Assembly (NCBI RefSeq): GCF_000018685.1
Contig: NC_010001.1
Coordinates: 2,434,001-2,498,000, forward strand
Direction of reading: 5' to 3'
From: Lachnoclostridium phytofermentans ISDg
Lineage (GTDB): Bacteria; Bacillota; Clostridia; Lachnospirales; Lachnospiraceae
DNA: 64,000 bases
The position numbers were made by a program, and so were the translations under genes. The notes under the pieces were generated by a model. It ran no database searches and had not been told where the DNA came from. It saw only the letters and a list, made by a program, of their open reading frames with translations. Numbering within the stretch: the stretch's first letter is position 1; the number at the start of each line of letters is the position of its first letter. Positions 62,351-64,000 of this stretch are shown piece by piece.

Positions 62351-63169
62351 ATGTACCAAATTACAGTAGAAAATTTTGATATACGCAAGATTTGTTATTC
62401 TGGGCAATGTTTCCGTATGAAGGAAATTAGTGAAACTTCATATGAAGTTGTAGCATATGGGCATTACTTAAGAATCAGCCAGCAAGACAATGAATTGACA
62501 TTTTCTTGTACGGAAGGAGAGTTTCATTCAATTTGGAATGAATATTTGGGATTGAATGTTGATTATGATACCATAACCGGACTTGTAAATGAAGATGATC
62601 GATATATGAAGTCAGCGATGTCTTTTGGTTGGGGAATTCGTATACTGAAACAAGAGCTATGGGAAACAATTGTTTCTTTCTTAATTTCACAGCAAAACAA
62701 CATTCCAAGGATAAAGAAAAGTATTCAAATGCTCTGTGAACGTTATGGTGATGAGAAATTAAATGAGAATGGCGATGTATATTACACATTTCCAAAACCT
62801 GAAGCATTCTTAAATTTAAAAGATAGTGAACTAAAAGAATGTAATTTGGGTTATCGTACGAAATATATTCTCAGAACTGCAAAAGCAGTTGTAGATGGTA
62901 GTTTTGATTTAGAAGGTTTACCAAATCTAAGTTATGAAGATGCGAAAAAAGAACTGATGAAATTATATGGTGTTGGTATCAAGGTTTCAGAATGTATCTG
63001 TTTATATGCTCTACATCACTTTGATGCTTTTCCAATTGATACACATATTCAAAAGGTATTGGAATTAAATTATCCTGGTGGATTCCCTTTTGATAAGTAT
63101 CGAGGGTATTCGGGAGCATTGCAACAATATGCATTTTATTATGATTTGAATGAGGCGAAGATAGGGTAA
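62351..63169 (+). CDS. 8-oxoguanine DNA glycosylase (Ogg1-type)
   Basis: The 272-residue protein has an OGG N-terminal domain (CYSGQCFRMKEISE) and an HhH-GPD fold. The catalytic Lys211 is in LYGVGIKVSECICLYAL and Asp230 in FPIDTHIQKV, matching Lys249 and Asp268 of human OGG1. It removes 8-oxoguanine opposite C and cuts the strand by beta-lyase chemistry. The frame is open to 62306, but that part lies in the dispersed repeat; ATG at 62351 has GAGG and begins at the domain. Ogg1-type enzymes are less common in bacteria than MutM but occur in clostridia. Confidence 0.93.
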   Translation: MYQITVENFDIRKICYSGQCFRMKEISETSYEVVAYGHYLRISQQDNELTFSCTEGEFHSIWNEYLGLNVDYDTITGLVNEDDRYMKSAMSFGWGIRILKQELWETIVSFLISQQNNIPRIKKSIQMLCERYGDEKLNENGDVYYTFPKPEAFLNLKDSELKECNLGYRTKYILRTAKAVVDGSFDLEGLPNLSYEDAKKELMKLYGVGIKVSECICLYALHHFDAFPIDTHIQKVLELNYPGGFPFDKYRGYSGALQQYAFYYDLNEAKIG

Positions 63170-63189
63170 ACAAGATAAAAATCTATGTC

Positions 63190-63229
63190 TTTAGAAGAGC
63201 ACTCCTTTTTTCAGGTGTGCTCTTCTAAA
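63190..63229. terminator. Stem-loop between convergent genes
   Basis: TTTAGAAGAGCAC pairs with GTGCTCTTCTAAA around a T-rich loop. No T tract follows on either strand, so it is a probable but imperfect bidirectional terminator. Confidence 0.55.
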
Positions 63230-63269
63230 ATACTGCGTATTTATTTAATAGGCCTGATTACTTTTTGCT

Positions 63270-64000
63270 TTAATCTTTTATAGTTACTTGTTCCTTTTCG
63301 CTCTCAGATATCTTTGGTAATGAAATCCCTAATTTATCGATAGTAATAAGCTTAAGAAGTGCATCTAAAATAGTGGAACTAGAGGAAGCACCATCTTCGC
63401 CTGAATTTCCCATCGTAACGATTGTTTTTGGAACAATGTCTACTTGGGTATTCTTAATAGCATCGGCTAATTTATCTGTTATCTCTTGGATAATTCTATA
63501 TTCGGATCCACCATATGCTTTTACTTGAGCATCGATTGCTTGTGCTTTTGCTAATCCGATATTACTTTCTTTTGATGCGTCTGCTTCACCTTCTAAACGA
63601 ACTTTAGAAGCATTTGCTTTCGCAAGAGCAATGATTTGATTTGCTTCTTGTTCTGCCTTACTTGCAAGAGCAGCACCGTTATTTCCTTCTATTTCAATTT
63701 GAATCTTAGATTTTGTTAGATAACTTTGTTGTTCTGCAATTGCCTGCGCTTCACGAAGTGATTTTTCACTCTCCGCAGCGGACTGTTGCTTTTGATATGT
63801 AATTTTCTTTTCTTCTGCAATTTGTCTTTCTCGAAGCTGTGTTAGGATATTTTCAATTTGTATATCGTCTTTTGATGATTTTGGAGTACCAATCAAAACC
63901 TCTTCCAATTGAAGATTGTATTTCTCAAATTTTTCTTTCATTTCTACAACAGCTCGTTCTCTAATGGCACTACGTTCTTGAATCAGCTCTATTAATGTTT
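63270..64000 (-). CDS. SPFH/band-7 domain protein, 5' end outside window
   Basis: The minus-strand frame continues past the ATG at 63941 to the right edge (TLIELIQERSAIRERAVVEM), so the true start is outside. The visible part is the end of the SPFH domain (KFEKYNLQLEEVLIGTPKSS), a long charged coiled coil rich in Ala, Glu, Gln and Lys (about 85 residues after it), and a tail with TQVDIVPKTIVTMGNSGEDG. This is the build of band-7/flotillin-like scaffold proteins that assemble on membranes. Any N-terminal anchor is not visible. It converges with the glycosylase gene. Confidence 0.85.
   Translation of the reverse strand, partial: TLIELIQERSAIRERAVVEMKEKFEKYNLQLEEVLIGTPKSSKDDIQIENILTQLRERQIAEEKKITYQKQQSAAESEKSLREAQAIAEQQSYLTKSKIQIEIEGNNGAALASKAEQEANQIIALAKANASKVRLEGEADASKESNIGLAKAQAIDAQVKAYGGSEYRIIQEITDKLADAIKNTQVDIVPKTIVTMGNSGEDGASSSSTILDALLKLITIDKLGISLPKISESEKEQVTIKD

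Overview
The window is low-GC, densely coded DNA with strong AGGAGG-type ribosome binding sites, many U-tract terminators, BspA-like leucine-rich-repeat proteins, a YesN/YesM-type regulatory pair, lipoprotein-rich transport loci and an ABC-F ribosome-protection gene. This points to an anaerobic Firmicute of the class Clostridia, most likely Lachnospiraceae. Gene content and style recall Lachnoclostridium (Clostridium) phytofermentans, but that is an impression, not a database result. No rRNA, tRNA, CRISPR array or intact insertion sequence was recognised.

Layout. 1-2,106: a DUF362 protein cut by the left edge (minus), then a DJ-1/PfpI protein and a nitroreductase in one operon. 2,461-4,749: a secreted leucine-rich-repeat protein with bacterial Ig-like repeats. 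4,851-9,179 (minus): a chemoreceptor and a MacB-like ABC exporter pair. 9,730-12,424 (minus): a short UvrA-like ATPase with a MarR regulator. 13,051-15,126: a 5'-nucleotidase family protein and a TraX-like membrane protein. 15,344-20,580: an ABC-2 exporter (permease, ATPase, permease), a small membrane protein and an OmpR-type two-component system. 21,089-25,344: a hydrolase and poorly known proteins, ending in a zinc-ribbon/P-loop kinase gene broken by two in-frame stops. 25,615-35,170: a B12-binding radical SAM protein overlapping a secreted LRR/GLUG protein, then a complete peptide ABC importer (oppBCDF and a binding lipoprotein). A decayed copy of the radical SAM/LRR junction lies just past the importer, so the segment is flanked by short direct repeats. 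35,662-42,951: two DEAD-box helicases, a YciI-like protein, an SH3-NlpC/P60 wall hydrolase, a lipoprotein and MscL. 43,436-51,658: a sugar-sensing and uptake locus (AraC-type response regulator, sensor kinase, membrane-anchored sugar-binding protein, then ATPase, permease and binding lipoprotein). 52,327-54,907: two tandem lipoprotein serpins. 55,068-58,900: a Cys-rich miniprotein, a GyrI-like protein, a membrane/DUF4176 gene apparently split by a frameshift, a PadR regulator with a palindromic operator, and a free methionine sulfoxide reductase. 59,006-64,000: an ABC-F gene with a structured leader, a membrane protein, an Ogg-type DNA glycosylase and an SPFH protein cut by the right edge.

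How the parts fit. Several loci couple sensing to transport or defence: kinase plus anchored binding protein plus sugar importer; two-component system next to an ABC-2 exporter; MarR with a UvrA-like resistance ATPase; and an ABC-F gene behind a leader peptide. The intergenic space holds many gene tails (GNAT, ABC ATPase and unidentified 3' ends), duplicated terminators and 19-33 bp tandem repeats, which suggests active small-scale duplication and decay. No clearly new multi-gene system is evident. The best leads are the ABC-F leader, the direct repeats around the opp segment, the serpin pair with divergent reactive loops, the frameshifted DUF4176 gene and the structured leader of the NlpC/P60 gene.
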